Origin: Deltaproteobacteria bacterium
Lineage (GTDB): Bacteria > JAEEML01
Assembly: GCA_016283195.1 (NCBI GenBank)
Contig: JAEEML010000018.1
Location: 1-41,646 of the forward strand
DNA: 41,646 nt
Direction of reading: 5' to 3'
Numbering within the stretch: position 1 is the first letter of the stretch; every line of letters starts with the position of its first letter. Of this stretch, positions 25,560-36,009 are shown in pieces. Below the pieces are notes generated by a model. That model did not search any database. It was not told where the DNA came from and was given only the letters and a program-made list of their open reading frames with translations. Position numbers and translations under genes: made by a program.

Positions 25560-27292
25560 GGACGAGCTCCCGCTGCTGAGAGCGAAATTACATAAGGATC
25601 ACGCGGGTTTGACAACGCCTTTTTACCACCTCTTGTCACCACGGCATAATACACTTTCTTTTCCAAAGAGAGGCTGAGTTTTACCGGATCTTTATCCATC
25701 TGCTGCTCTTTGGCCGCCACTTCGTTGCCCTCTTCATCAACTACGGAAGCTTTAAGCGGCACCACCGGAATACCAGTAACTTTAAGCTCAAAATCGCCAG
25801 CCTTGCCAGCGGTATTATCGATTTTATAAAAATCGCTGTCCTCTTTGGGATGGAGCCAGCCGCTTAATCCCTCGGCGCCGATTTCCAAAACGGTGGCCTT
25901 TTCTTTGCTGTTATTGGGCTCCCGCTCCAACTTAGCCGCTCCTTCATAGGGGCGAATTTGGAGTTCATAGGGGCTTTCGGCGTTAAATTGGTTTTTATTT
26001 TTGGCACTAACCAAAAAGAGCGCTTCTTTTAGCAAAGTAGGAGCAATAATTTCGCCCTCTTTTTTGGCATTATCATTAACTGTTATCCATTTTTCGCTGC
26101 CGTCACCGTTATATAGTGAGAGCACCAAGTCCACCTCTTCCAAACCGGAGAGAGTCACCATTACCGGCCGTTCTTCCGGCAGGGAGATTTTGAACCAATC
26201 TTCATCGGCTTTGCGCCAAGGCGCTTTGTCCAAAATCTTGCCTTGGTCGATATGGCCGCGAATAAACATCGACTCGGTAATAGCTGTGGCTTCAACCGGG
26301 CGGTCATTGGACTCTTCTTCAAAAGCCACATCCAGAGCCACAAGCTCAGCCGTTATTTGGTAAGGCTCACTGTTATTAAAAGTCCAGCGGCTATTGAGTT
26401 CCACAAAGAGCGGCCCTTTATTTTCTTTAATAACAAAAACGGGGATAGTCATAGTTTCGCCTTCATCCTTCATGGCGCCAATCTCTTTCAATATCTCGCC
26501 GATATCGGTGGTGATTTTCAGTGAAGGCTTAACTTTTTTGGGAATAACAACACTCAGTTTCAGTGCTTTGCCGCCGGCATCTTCCGGCAATTCGATTTTA
26601 TACCAATCGGCATCGTTTTTCACCGCCAAATAGCCCTTTTTGGCCTCACCCAATGTAAGTGGCAGAGCATCGGCCTGACGTTCATTGGGCTCTTTTTCCA
26701 TAGCTTCATCAAGCGGCTCTTGGCTGATAGTCAAATTATAGGCATGCTCGGCATCAGAGAGGCTCTTCTCTTTGCTGTTCTTCTTAAATTGATAGACTTT
26801 TACAAAATAAGTGCCGGCATTAAGTTTTAAGCCCGGGTAGGTTTCCCCCTGGCTCGCCAGCTTTTCTTTCTCGCCGTCGCTGTTGGAATAAGCCTTAATA
26901 ATAGCGTCATCATCCTGGCTGCCGTGCAAAGAAAAAGCCACATCCAAAGTAGGCAGGCCGCTTAAAGTAATGGTCACCTGAGCCGGTTCTTGCAAAGTAA
27001 AACGCCAATAATCCACATCGGCTTTATCATCGGCCGCGTTTATATAGCCTTCGCCTTTTTGATCTATCTCTATGGCTGTAGCCTCTTTTTGACTGTTATT
27101 GGGTTCTGCCTCTTTGATGGTCTCAAAAGAACCGCTTGCTATATTAGCAGCAGCTTTTTCTTCAGGTGAAGCCTCTTTAGCCTCTTTGGTGGCTTCTTGC
27201 TGAGTAGCGGGTGCAGCAGATTGATTGGGCTTTTCTTTTTTACAACTGGGGACAAGGGCACAAGCCAGGAGCAATAAAAGCGCTTTTTTCAT
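25556..27292 (-). CDS. Lipoprotein with tandem pre-peptidase C-terminal (PPC)-like domains
   Basis: Lipobox region LLACALVPSCKKE; four EPN-type domain starts (KEAEPNNSQKEATAI, EKEPNERQADALPL, EEESNDRPVEATAI, EREPNNSKEKATVL) each followed by D(W/F)(Y/W)(R/K)(F/I) patterns. Confidence 0.8.
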   Translation of the reverse strand: MKKALLLLLACALVPSCKKEKPNQSAAPATQQEATKEAKEASPEEKAAANIASGSFETIKEAEPNNSQKEATAIEIDQKGEGYINAADDKADVDYWRFTLQEPAQVTITLSGLPTLDVAFSLHGSQDDDAIIKAYSNSDGEKEKLASQGETYPGLKLNAGTYFVKVYQFKKNSKEKSLSDAEHAYNLTISQEPLDEAMEKEPNERQADALPLTLGEAKKGYLAVKNDADWYKIELPEDAGGKALKLSVVIPKKVKPSLKITTDIGEILKEIGAMKDEGETMTIPVFVIKENKGPLFVELNSRWTFNNSEPYQITAELVALDVAFEEESNDRPVEATAITESMFIRGHIDQGKILDKAPWRKADEDWFKISLPEERPVMVTLSGLEEVDLVLSLYNGDGSEKWITVNDNAKKEGEIIAPTLLKEALFLVSAKNKNQFNAESPYELQIRPYEGAAKLEREPNNSKEKATVLEIGAEGLSGWLHPKEDSDFYKIDNTAGKAGDFELKVTGIPVVPLKASVVDEEGNEVAAKEQQMDKDPVKLSLSLEKKVYYAVVTRGGKKALSNPRDPYVISLSAAGARP

Positions 27293-27390
27293 ATATACCT
27301 CGCATAACTAAAATTACACCGACAAAAGCGGCGCAAGTAGTAATAGAATATATTGCGTAAAAAGAAAAGGAGGGAACTAAAAATATAATC

Positions 27391-27813
27391 TCACTTCTCG
27401 GCGTTTTCGGCCGGAGCGGCTGCTTCAGCAACAACAGCTTTGCGGTCAACCAGTTCAATAAGAGCCATCGGAGTATTGTCGCCAATGCGGTTATTGATTT
27501 TCAAAATTCTGGTATAGCCGCCGTTACGGCTCGCATAGCGCTCGCGGAGCTCACCAAAAAGTTTTTGGGTAACAACGCGATCGTTATTGAGCTTGCTGGC
27601 TGCCACTCTGATAGCTGTAAGTTTTTCGGCATCAGAGCCGCCTCTTTTAGCCAAAGAGATGAGCTTTTCCACATAGGGGCGCAAAGCTTTGGCTTTAGGC
27701 AAAGTGGTGGTAATTCTCTCATGAGTGATGAGCTGAGCAGAAAGATTGCGCAGCAAAGCCAAACGATGAGAGGTCGAACGGTTTAATTTTTTGGCATTAA
27801 TCTTATGGTTCAT
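27391..27813 (-). CDS. rplQ: 50S ribosomal protein L17
   Basis: MNHKINAKKLNRSTSHRLALLRNLSAQLITHERITTTLPKAKALRPYVEKLI. Confidence 0.97.
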   Translation of the reverse strand: MNHKINAKKLNRSTSHRLALLRNLSAQLITHERITTTLPKAKALRPYVEKLISLAKRGGSDAEKLTAIRVAASKLNNDRVVTQKLFGELRERYASRNGGYTRILKINNRIGDNTPMALIELVDRKAVVAEAAAPAENAEK

Positions 27814-27843
27814 GGCTAACCTCGATACCTTTCGTTAATATAA

Positions 27844-28869
27844 TCACTCTTTGTTCAAAGGAGCCGCCATGGCAACTTGCCGCTGCTTCAACTCCGGCGG
27901 CGGCCAATTGTCCGGCTTCATACCCAAAGAGAGTCCCATTTCGGACAAAAGCTCTTTGATCTCTTTCAAAGACTTACGCCCAAAGTTTTTAGTTTTGAGC
28001 ATTTCCTGCTCGGTGCGCTGCACCAAGTCACCTATATATTTAATATTGGCCGCTTGCAGGCAGTTGGAAGCTCTGACAGAAAGATCGAGCTCATCCACAC
28101 TACGCAATAAGTTCTCGTTAAAGGGCATTTCCTCTTTTTCGAGTTCCGGCATCATAAGCTCTTCTTCTTCTTCGATGCTGACAAAGAGAGCCAGTTGTTC
28201 GCGCAAGATACGCGCACCGTAAGAGAGAGCTTCTTCCGGAGTAATACTGCCATCGGTCCAGATTTCCAGCGCGAGGCTTTCATAATCGGTGCGCTGGCCG
28301 ACACGGGCATTGGTCACCTTGTAATTTACGCGGGTAACCGGAGAGAAAAAGGCATCCATAGGAATCCAGCCGACTTCACCCAAATTGGTGCGGTGCTTTT
28401 CCGAAGCCACAAAACCGCGACCTTTCTTTACCACCAGCTCCATATTGAGGCGGCCGCCTTCAGCCACTGTGGCGATATGCTGCTCGGGATTCAAAATAGT
28501 GATACTCTCATCACAAATCAAATCGGCGGCGGTTACCACTTTGGGGCCTTTGACATCAAGACGGATGGTTTTGTTTTCAAAACCGTGCATCTTCATGCGG
28601 ATTTCTTTTAAAGAAAGGATTATGTCGGTTACATCCTCTTTCACTTCGGGCAGAGCGGTAAACTCATGGAGTGCTCCATCGAGCTTCATGGCGCAAATAG
28701 CCGCCCCGGGCAGTGATGAAAGCAAAACTCTCCTTAAAGAATTGCCGATAGTAATACCGAAACCGCGTTCCAGCGGTTCAGCTACAAACTTGCCGTAAGA
28801 GCCGGTCATAGTTTCCTGATCGAAAACCAGGCCCTGCGGCTTAATTAATTCAAGCGCATTACGCTGCAT
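27844..28869 (-). CDS. rpoA: DNA-directed RNA polymerase subunit alpha
   Basis: [36 protein letters not shown]-terminal [23 protein letters not shown]. Confidence 0.98.
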   Translation of the reverse strand: MQRNALELIKPQGLVFDQETMTGSYGKFVAEPLERGFGITIGNSLRRVLLSSLPGAAICAMKLDGALHEFTALPEVKEDVTDIILSLKEIRMKMHGFENKTIRLDVKGPKVVTAADLICDESITILNPEQHIATVAEGGRLNMELVVKKGRGFVASEKHRTNLGEVGWIPMDAFFSPVTRVNYKVTNARVGQRTDYESLALEIWTDGSITPEEALSYGARILREQLALFVSIEEEEELMMPELEKEEMPFNENLLRSVDELDLSVRASNCLQAANIKYIGDLVQRTEQEMLKTKNFGRKSLKEIKELLSEMGLSLGMKPDNWPPPELKQRQVAMAAPLNKE

Positions 28870-28902
28870 TGAGTCCTCCGCCTAAACAAATTAGGGAGCT
28901 AA

Positions 28903-29529
28903 TTACTTGGAGTAAAGTTCGACGACGAGCTGTTCTTTAAACGCACTGCTAATATCTTCGCGAACCGGCAACGCTCTGATGGTCCCTTTGAAAGCAGCTT
29001 TATCCAGCTCCATCCACCCGGGGACTCCGCGTTTATCTACATTCCCCATAGCACGCACTATCGGGGCAATTTCCCGGCTCTTTTCGTTTACGGTCACCAC
29101 ATCGCCGGCTTTTAAAATATAAGAAGGTATATTCATCTTCTTATCGTTAACCCGGAAGTGGTTATGGCGCACCAATTGGCGTGCCTCAGCCCGTGAATCG
29201 GCAAAACCGAGCGAGTAAACAACGTTATCCATGCGGCGCTCCAAAAGTTGGAGCATATTTTCACCGGTAACGCCTTTGGTTCTGGAAGCCTTGTCATAAA
29301 CCAAGCGGAATTGTTTTTCCAGAAGGCCGTAAGTACGGCGCACTCTTTGTTTGGCCCGAAGTTGAAGACCATATTCCGATTCCTTGGTACGATTTTGGCC
29401 ATGCTCACCTGGAGCATAATTAATTCCGCTATCCAGCGGGCATTTAGAATAACAACGTTCGCCCTTCAAAAAGAGCTTATCGCTTTCTCTACGACATTTT
29501 CTGCACTTGGCATCACAATCTCTAGCCAC
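28903..29529 (-). CDS. rpsD: 30S ribosomal protein S4 (Cys-containing form)
   Basis: CRKCRRESDKLFLKGERCYSKCPLD..YAPGEHG; LERRMDNVVYSLGFADSRAEARQLVRHNHF. Confidence 0.97.
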   Translation of the reverse strand: MARDCDAKCRKCRRESDKLFLKGERCYSKCPLDSGINYAPGEHGQNRTKESEYGLQLRAKQRVRRTYGLLEKQFRLVYDKASRTKGVTGENMLQLLERRMDNVVYSLGFADSRAEARQLVRHNHFRVNDKKMNIPSYILKAGDVVTVNEKSREIAPIVRAMGNVDKRGVPGWMELDKAAFKGTIRALPVREDISSAFKEQLVVELYSK

Positions 29530-29570
29530 TTTATAACCTCCACTCGTAAAATATGCGAGCAGTCTTTATA

Positions 29571-29954
29571 TCAGACTCTACGGCGTTTCGGGGGACGGCA
29601 ACCGTTATGGGGTACCGGAGTCACGTCCTTAATCATAGTAATTCTAAGGTCAGCTGCCTGAATAGCACGGATAGCCGCCTCGCGACCGCCGCCCGGGCCT
29701 TTCACAAAAACAGCAACCTTTCTAAGGCCTTGTTCTTTGGCTTTGCGAATAGCTTCCTCAGCTGCCACCTGAGCAGCAAACGGAGTGCTCTTGCGGGAGC
29801 CGCGGAACCCCTTGGAACCAGAACTGGACCAAGAAATACCGTTACCTACAGGATCGGTAATAGTAATAATAGTATTGTTAAATGTTGCTTGTATATGAAC
29901 AACCCCTTCGGGGATATTCTTTTTAACTTTCTTGCCACGAACCTTAGCTGGCAT
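29571..29954 (-). CDS. rpsK: 30S ribosomal protein S11
   Basis: [44 protein letters not shown]-terminal [12 protein letters not shown]. Confidence 0.98.
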   Translation of the reverse strand: MPAKVRGKKVKKNIPEGVVHIQATFNNTIITITDPVGNGISWSSSGSKGFRGSRKSTPFAAQVAAEEAIRKAKEQGLRKVAVFVKGPGGGREAAIRAIQAADLRITMIKDVTPVPHNGCRPPKRRRV

Positions 29955-29993
29955 TCGATGCTCCTTACCTACGGCCTACGCCGAAGATCTTAA

Positions 29994-30353
29994 TTATTTT
30001 TTAATTCCGCGACGGGGGCCTTTACGGGTACGGGCATTGGTGCGGGTTCTTTGACCGCGCACGGGGAGGCCGCGCCGATGGCGCAGACCGCGATAACACC
30101 CGAGATCCATAAGCCGCTTAATGTTCATCGACACTTCGCGACGCAGGTCACCTTCAACTTTGAAATTAGCTTCGATACAATCACGGATTTTGGCTACATC
30201 GTCTTCGCTCAGATCATCAGTGCGCTTAGCGGGATCGATACCGGTCATTTCCACGATCTTAAGCGCATTGGCCGGGCCAATACCGTAAATGTAGCGCAGC
30301 GCATAATCAATCCGCTTTTTGCGTGGAAGATCCACTCCACTGATACGTGCCAC
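29994..30353 (-). CDS. rpsM: 30S ribosomal protein S13
   Basis: [50 protein letters not shown]. Confidence 0.98.
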   Translation of the reverse strand: MARISGVDLPRKKRIDYALRYIYGIGPANALKIVEMTGIDPAKRTDDLSEDDVAKIRDCIEANFKVEGDLRREVSMNIKRLMDLGCYRGLRHRRGLPVRGQRTRTNARTRKGPRRGIKK

Positions 30354-30419
30354 GTTATACTCCCTTGGGCAACTTGCTCCGTTATGGGGATTAATATCCC
30401 ACTTGTTTAATTAATTTAA

Positions 30420-30533
30420 TCAACCCTGACGTTGTTTGTGGCGAGGATTCTCGCAAATAACACGCACAATACCACGTCTTTTGACCACTTTGCATTTCGG
30501 ACAAATCTTTTTAACCGATGCTCTAACCTTCAT
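30420..30533 (-). CDS. rpmJ: 50S ribosomal protein L36 (zinc-binding form)
   Basis: Not in the ORF track (too short). Reverse translation [37 protein letters not shown], 37 aa plus TGA stop. Confidence 0.96.
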   Translation of the reverse strand: MKVRASVKKICPKCKVVKRRGIVRVICENPRHKQRQG

Positions 30534-30598
30534 TTCTGAACCTCTATGCGGCAACACCGGGCTCCTTGCCAGGCGATTTAGCCCCATTCACGGCGGCC

Positions 30599-30627
30599 TA
30601 TATACCACCTGTTTCAAAATTAAGCAA
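30599..30627 (-). promoter_or_regulatory. Candidate sigma-70 promoter of the alpha ribosomal operon
   Basis: Reverse strand TTGCTT - 17 bp - TATATA, about 66 bp upstream of rpmJ. Confidence 0.55.
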
Positions 30628-30856
30628 GTTCTTTTTTACGCATATTCAAAAAAAATGCAAAAAAGTTTAAATTATTTTGGATTATTACCAGCTATTCAAT
30701 GCCTGACGGCTGATCCAAAATTCACTTTTAAAAAATATTGGCATCTCTTTTGCAATTTCTTGACAAGCGGGGCGAAAGTGTGGCCAACTAACCGCTGGTC
30801 TTGTGTGTTGCCTTAAACTATGACGGCAAAGCCGTCTTAAAAAAAGGAGATATACC

Positions 30857-32914
30857 GTGGCTATTGACCTCTATTTCTATCTGGTTCCTGTAGTTGGTCT
30901 TCTTGCCCTTCTCTATGCTTTCTTAAGAAGTAAGGGTATAGACAAAAAGGATCCGGGCAACACGCGTATGGTAGAAATATCCGGCTTTATCAGAGAAGGC
31001 GCTATGGCCTTTCTGAAGAAAGAGTATAAGGTACTGGCCATTTTTGCCCTTGTAGTGGCTTCGGCTCTGGTGGCCGCTTATTGGTCCAGCGAGTCCAGCC
31101 ACCCCCTCATCGGTCTATCTTTTATTTGCGGCGCCATCTTTTCTTCGCTGGCCGGCTTTTTCGGTATGCGCGTAGCCACCAAAGCCAATGTGCGCACGGC
31201 CAATGCTGCCCATAAAGGGTTAAACGACGCTCTAGCCATTGCCTTCAGCGGCGGCTCGGTCATGGGCATGACCGTGGTTGGACTCGGCGTTTTAGGCATT
31301 AGTTGCCTCACTTTGTTATTCTGGAAATCCGGCATTTTTGATGTCTCCGGAGCTACTGATTGGGGACGCATTTTGGCTGTGCTTTCCGGCTTCTCGCTGG
31401 GCGCCAGTTCCATCGCTCTCTTTGCCCGTGTGGGCGGCGGCATCTATACCAAAGCGGCCGATGTAGGCGCCGACCTCGTCGGTAAAGTATTAAAAGGCAT
31501 TCCCGAAGACGACCCGCGTAACCCCGCTGTTATTGCCGATAACGTGGGCGACAATGTTGGCGATGTGGCCGGCATGGGAGCCGATCTTTTTGAATCTTAT
31601 GTCGGCGCCATCATCAGTGCAATGGTTCTGGCCGCCGCCGCCGGCAATATTCCGGCCCTCTTCCTGCCGCTACTCCTGGCCGCTGTCGGCATTTTAGCTT
31701 CCATCATCGGCAGCTTCTTTGTGCGCACCAAAGAGGGTGGCAATCCGCAGACCGCCCTCAATATCGGCACTTTTTTGGCCGGCGGCTTAATGCTTATCGC
31801 CGCTATCGGCCTCTGCTATTTCTTCCTCCCCGAAGGTTATACCTGGGCCAATGGCACAGTGTCAGAATGGTACCATATTGTCATTGCCGTAGTGGCCGGC
31901 CTCATCGTGGGCATTTTGGTGGGCGTTGTTACCGAATATTACACCAGCGACGAAAGTAAGCCCACTCAGGAAGTGGCCAAAGAATCGCAAACCGGCACTC
32001 CAACTAATATCATTGCCGGCCTGGCTCTCGGCATGAAATCAACCTGCATTCCAATTATCTTAATTGCCATCGGCATTATCGTGGCTTACCTTTACGGCGG
32101 CCTTTACGGCATTGCCATGGCCGCTCTGGGCATGCTTTCCACCACCGGCATTCAGCTGGCCGTTGATGCTTATGGCCCCATTTCCGACAACGCCGGCGGT
32201 ATTGCCGAGATGAGCCACCTGCCCAAAGAGGTACGTCAGCGCACTGATAAACTGGACGCCGTCGGTAACACCACCGCCGCTATGGGCAAAGGTTTTGCCA
32301 TTGGTTCAGCTGCCCTCACTGCTCTGGCTCTCTTTAGCTCCTTTATGACCGCCGCCGGCATTGATTCCATCAATGTAGCCCAGCCCACCGTTATGGCCGG
32401 CCTCTTAATCGGCGCTATGTTGCCTTATCTCTTCTCTTCCATGTCTATGAAAGCTGTGGGCAATGCTGCTCATGATATGATTCTGGAAGTTGAGCGTCAA
32501 TTTGACCAAATTCCCGGCCTGATGGAAGGCACCGGCCGCGCCGATTACGCCCGCTGTGTGGCCATTGCCACCGGTGCCGCCATCAAAAGAATGATCGCCC
32601 CCGGCCTTTTAGCGGTTTTAGTACCTTTGATAGCGGGCTTTATTGACAAAAACATGCTTGGTGGGTTACTAGCTGGTTGTACGGTCTCCGGCGTTATTCT
32701 GGCCATCTTTATGGCCAATGCCGGTGGCGCTTGGGACAATGCCAAGAAGCATATTGAGGGCGGAAATTACGGCGGCAAAGGCAGCGATGCCCATCATGCG
32801 GCCGTGGTTGGCGATACCGTTGGCGACCCCTTCAAAGATACCGCCGGCCCCTCCATCAATATTCTCATCAAATTGATGAGCGTTGTGGCTCTCGTCATTG
32901 CCCCTTTGCTCTGA
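30857..32914 (+). CDS. hppA: Membrane-bound ion-translocating pyrophosphatase
   Basis: [83 protein letters not shown] start with RBS AAGGAG. Confidence 0.97.
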   Translation: MAIDLYFYLVPVVGLLALLYAFLRSKGIDKKDPGNTRMVEISGFIREGAMAFLKKEYKVLAIFALVVASALVAAYWSSESSHPLIGLSFICGAIFSSLAGFFGMRVATKANVRTANAAHKGLNDALAIAFSGGSVMGMTVVGLGVLGISCLTLLFWKSGIFDVSGATDWGRILAVLSGFSLGASSIALFARVGGGIYTKAADVGADLVGKVLKGIPEDDPRNPAVIADNVGDNVGDVAGMGADLFESYVGAIISAMVLAAAAGNIPALFLPLLLAAVGILASIIGSFFVRTKEGGNPQTALNIGTFLAGGLMLIAAIGLCYFFLPEGYTWANGTVSEWYHIVIAVVAGLIVGILVGVVTEYYTSDESKPTQEVAKESQTGTPTNIIAGLALGMKSTCIPIILIAIGIIVAYLYGGLYGIAMAALGMLSTTGIQLAVDAYGPISDNAGGIAEMSHLPKEVRQRTDKLDAVGNTTAAMGKGFAIGSAALTALALFSSFMTAAGIDSINVAQPTVMAGLLIGAMLPYLFSSMSMKAVGNAAHDMILEVERQFDQIPGLMEGTGRADYARCVAIATGAAIKRMIAPGLLAVLVPLIAGFIDKNMLGGLLAGCTVSGVILAIFMANAGGAWDNAKKHIEGGNYGGKGSDAHHAAVVGDTVGDPFKDTAGPSINILIKLMSVVALVIAPLL

Positions 32915-32933
32915 CAAGCAAAGGAGATTTATC

Positions 32934-33416
32934 TTGAAAAAAGCACCGTTTAAATTGCTTCCTGGTTTTTTAGTCTTTGGCCTTACAGCTTTTGCTTTCG
33001 GCCTTTACAGCAACTCTTTGGTGGCCCAATCTGCCGATATGTACATCGGCAGCGAAAGCTGCGGTGAGTGCCACCCCAAAGAATATGAAGTGTGGAAAAA
33101 TTCGCACCATGCCAAAGCCACCGGCGTACTTCCGGAAAGTCGCCTCATGGATAAGCGTTGCACCCAGTGCCACACCACTTTGGCCCCTGGACTAGACCAA
33201 GCCAAGGTAGAGGGCATTAGTAATATTACTTGCGAACGTTGCCACGGCGCCGGCAAGTATTATGCCCAAAGCAATGTGATGAAGGACAAAGAACTGCGCC
33301 GCCTCACAGGGCTTAAAACCCCCGATGAAAAAATGTGCACTATTTGTCATTCTGATGCCTCTCCTTCAGTAAGGCCCTTTAATTTTAAAGAACACTTTAG
33401 CCGCATAGCTCATTAA
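32934..33416 (+). CDS. Tetraheme c-type cytochrome (cytochrome c554-like)
   Basis: Four CxxCH motifs: CGECH, CTQCH, CERCH, CTICH. In-frame TTG at 32934 behind AAGGAG gives (M)[34 protein letters not shown], a signal peptide; the track's ATG at 32883 lies inside hppA. Confidence 0.85.
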   Translation: MKKAPFKLLPGFLVFGLTAFAFGLYSNSLVAQSADMYIGSESCGECHPKEYEVWKNSHHAKATGVLPESRLMDKRCTQCHTTLAPGLDQAKVEGISNITCERCHGAGKYYAQSNVMKDKELRRLTGLKTPDEKMCTICHSDASPSVRPFNFKEHFSRIAH

Positions 33417-33439
33417 CTACGCATTTTTAAAGAAATATC

Positions 33440-34312
33440 ATGAAAAATTGGTCCACTATCAAAGTCTATTTGATTTTGTTATTAGGTGTTATTGCCGGCG
33501 CCCAATCGGGCAATCTGGTGCGCCTGGGAACAGCTTCTCCGGTCGCCATTGCCGCTTATCGTCTTTTAATCGCCGGGCTGATTTTAGCCATTTTGGCCGG
33601 CCGCGGATTTAAGCAATTAAAAAACCTAAATGGCGGCAAAATCGCCCTCCTCTTTTGCGCGGCTTTGGCCCTCGCCCTCCATTTCATCACCTGGATTGCC
33701 GCCGTGCAGCACACTACAGTTGCCAATGCGGCTATACTTTTTGCCACCAATCCGCTCTTTACTTCCATCCTAGCTATCTTTTTCTTTAACGAACATTTTT
33801 CCAAAAGAGCTTTGATTGCCCTAATCCTGGGTATCGGCGGTACAGTAGTCATTTGCATGGGCGATTTTGGGCTTAGCCGGGAAAATTTAATGGGCGACGG
33901 GCTAGCCGTTATCTGTGCGCTCTTTTTCACTACCTACTTCTTGCTCAGCAAAAAGATGCGCACTTACCTCGATACCGATGTTTACATGGCCTCAATTTAC
34001 CTCATCGCCGGTATCTCCTGCGCCAGCGCCATGCTTATCATGAATATACCCTTCACCGGCTATAGCGACCGCACCTGGCTCTGCTTTTTGCTAATGGCCC
34101 TTATCCCCACCATTTTGGGCCACACCAGTATTAATTACAGCGTGCGCTATATGAAAGCCAGTACCGTTTCCATTGCCACTCTGGCCGAAGTACCCATTGC
34201 CACTCTGGTTGCCGCTTTGGCCTGGGGCGACCCGGTTACTCTGCTAACTATTTTGGGTTTTCTGCTGGTTATTGGGGCAGTAGTAATAATTTACACGGAG
34301 AAAAGCACTTAA
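33440..34312 (+). CDS. EamA/DMT family transporter
   Basis: About 10 hydrophobic segments in two halves; ATNPLFTSILAIFFFNEHFSKRALIALILGIGGTVVIC and AEVPIATLVAALAWGDPVTLLTILGFLLVIGAV. Confidence 0.9.
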   Translation: MKNWSTIKVYLILLLGVIAGAQSGNLVRLGTASPVAIAAYRLLIAGLILAILAGRGFKQLKNLNGGKIALLFCAALALALHFITWIAAVQHTTVANAAILFATNPLFTSILAIFFFNEHFSKRALIALILGIGGTVVICMGDFGLSRENLMGDGLAVICALFFTTYFLLSKKMRTYLDTDVYMASIYLIAGISCASAMLIMNIPFTGYSDRTWLCFLLMALIPTILGHTSINYSVRYMKASTVSIATLAEVPIATLVAALAWGDPVTLLTILGFLLVIGAVVIIYTEKST

Positions 34313-34315
34313 GTA

Positions 34316-34957
34316 TTAGTTCTTTTGCGCCACGAGGTGCAGGCGGAATTTTCTTTGCCGCTCCAGCTTAAGTACTTTGAGCCCGGCTTTTTGGCACATT
34401 TCAGCTACTTCTTTTAGTGAAGAAAGACGCACATCGCCATGGCCAAACAGGTTGGCCAGCGGCATTTCCAGATGATTTGCCACCCACACAAAAAAGTTAT
34501 TTGATGTGTAATCACGCAGAATTAAATAACCGCCCGGCCGCAAAACGCGCTCTGCTTCGGCCAAAAAGCGCTCGGGATTAGGGTAATGGTGAAAGCTGTT
34601 GGCGCAGATGAGAGCGTCAAAAGAGCTGCTCTCAAAAGGCATATTTTCGCTGTCACCAACCACAAAATTGCTGTTTGGCAGCTTTTTAGCTTTGGCCACC
34701 TCAATCATTTTTGGCGTAAGATCCAGGCCGTTAAATTCCCTCTCTGGGAACTCTTTGGCTAAAAGTTCCAATGTCGGCCCGGTGCCGCAGCCCACATCGA
34801 GGATGTTATGCCACGCTATTTTTTTAAGCTCCTCAAGTATCGGCGGATAGTCATCTTTGCAGCGCTCATAAATACCGGCATGGCCGCTGTCGTAAATATT
34901 GGCGGCTTTGCTAAATTCTTTTACCGAAAGATCTTTGTAATACTCTGATGTTTTCAT
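34316..34957 (-). CDS. Class I SAM-dependent methyltransferase
   Basis: ILDVGCGTGPTLELL; GLDLTPKMIEVAK; VLRPGGYLILRDY. Confidence 0.9.
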   Translation of the reverse strand: MKTSEYYKDLSVKEFSKAANIYDSGHAGIYERCKDDYPPILEELKKIAWHNILDVGCGTGPTLELLAKEFPEREFNGLDLTPKMIEVAKAKKLPNSNFVVGDSENMPFESSSFDALICANSFHHYPNPERFLAEAERVLRPGGYLILRDYTSNNFFVWVANHLEMPLANLFGHGDVRLSSLKEVAEMCQKAGLKVLKLERQRKFRLHLVAQKN

Positions 34958-35017
34958 TTTTTTGCTTCTAAAAGCTGAAGGGTTCTAAATTTTTCTAAAC
35001 TATATCATAGAGGGGCC

Positions 35018-35731
35018 TTAAAAGGCCAGGATGAGGCCGGCGTTAAGTCCCATGGTGAATTTTTCGCCGTCCACCGGCAGGTTGAAACCCAGCTCTGTCA
35101 CCAGCTCGATGTTGTCATTCAGCATGACATTGTAACCGGCGGCGATGGTGCTGCCTTCAAACTCCCACCCCGGCTGATGATGGAGAGCCATGGAGTAGCC
35201 CAGGAGAATCTGGTGCGTCTCTTTAATGGTAAAATAGGTGCCCACATCAATTTCCGTAGCCAAAGTAAAGCCCTCTCCGGCCGCCCCGCCGATGGATTCA
35301 CCGGCTAAAAGATAGAGCCCCCAGGTGCGCTCCTCGTTGAGATCAAAAGTGAGCTCCAAATAGGGCTTGGCATTCATGCTCATACCATAGATATTAGCGC
35401 CCACTTCCATACCCACATCAATATCAAAATGCAAAGTATCCAAAACCGGATAATAGGCGCCGATGGTGAGACCGGCATCGCGGCTAGCGATATCATTACT
35501 CACAGCAATTTCACTGGCCAGGTAGAGCGAAAATTTATCGGTAATACCGTAATCAAATTGGAAATTTTGCGTAAATACGCCGCCATCTTTGGCCTTTTTG
35601 CCAATGCCGTCATAGCCTAAATAAAATTCTACCGAGCTGGCCTTCTCCGGAAAAGGCTCTAAAGTATCGAGCGCCAATGCCGGAGTGGCGGTGCAAAGTA
35701 AGAGGGCCAGGGTTAACAAAGATTTCTTCAT
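35018..35731 (-). CDS. Signal-peptide-containing beta-barrel-like outer membrane protein, function unknown
   Basis: Signal peptide MKKSLLTLALLLCTATPALA; alternating amphipathic strands; terminal LILAF aromatic residue. Confidence 0.65.
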   Translation of the reverse strand: MKKSLLTLALLLCTATPALALDTLEPFPEKASSVEFYLGYDGIGKKAKDGGVFTQNFQFDYGITDKFSLYLASEIAVSNDIASRDAGLTIGAYYPVLDTLHFDIDVGMEVGANIYGMSMNAKPYLELTFDLNEERTWGLYLLAGESIGGAAGEGFTLATEIDVGTYFTIKETHQILLGYSMALHHQPGWEFEGSTIAAGYNVMLNDNIELVTELGFNLPVDGEKFTMGLNAGLILAF

Positions 35732-35847
35732 AATTTCTCCTTTTTCTCTCCCAATGGGAGCGTTAAATACAGCTTAATAAATTAGCTGCGTCTAAATCAA
35801 CCAAAATATCTATCCCTTAAACATAAGCCATACATTATTTTAGGGAT

Positions 35848-35997
35848 TTAGTGACAAGAACCGTTTAAATGATGCGGGCAGTGGCGACAAGAACCGCCGC
35901 AAACAGGGTGCTTACCAGCTTTTTTATCTTTCACCATGGAATAACCGGCGAGCCCCAAAATAGCGCTTAAAACAGTGCCAACCAAAAAAGTAGCCAT
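35848..35997 (-). CDS. FeoB-associated Cys-rich membrane peptide
   Basis: Not in the ORF track. Reverse translation MATFLVGTVLSAILGLAGYSMVKDKKAGKHPVCGGSCRHCPHHLNGSCH (49 aa) directly downstream of feoB; one TM plus CGGSC/C/C tail typical of this family. Confidence 0.85.
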   Translation of the reverse strand: MATFLVGTVLSAILGLAGYSMVKDKKAGKHPVCGGSCRHCPHHLNGSCH

Positions 35998-36009
35998 TAT
36001 TCTCTCCTC

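Noticed and set aside
30822-30841. Intrinsic terminator before hppA
   Set aside because: Stem is followed by TTAAAAAAA on the plus strand, with no U tract.
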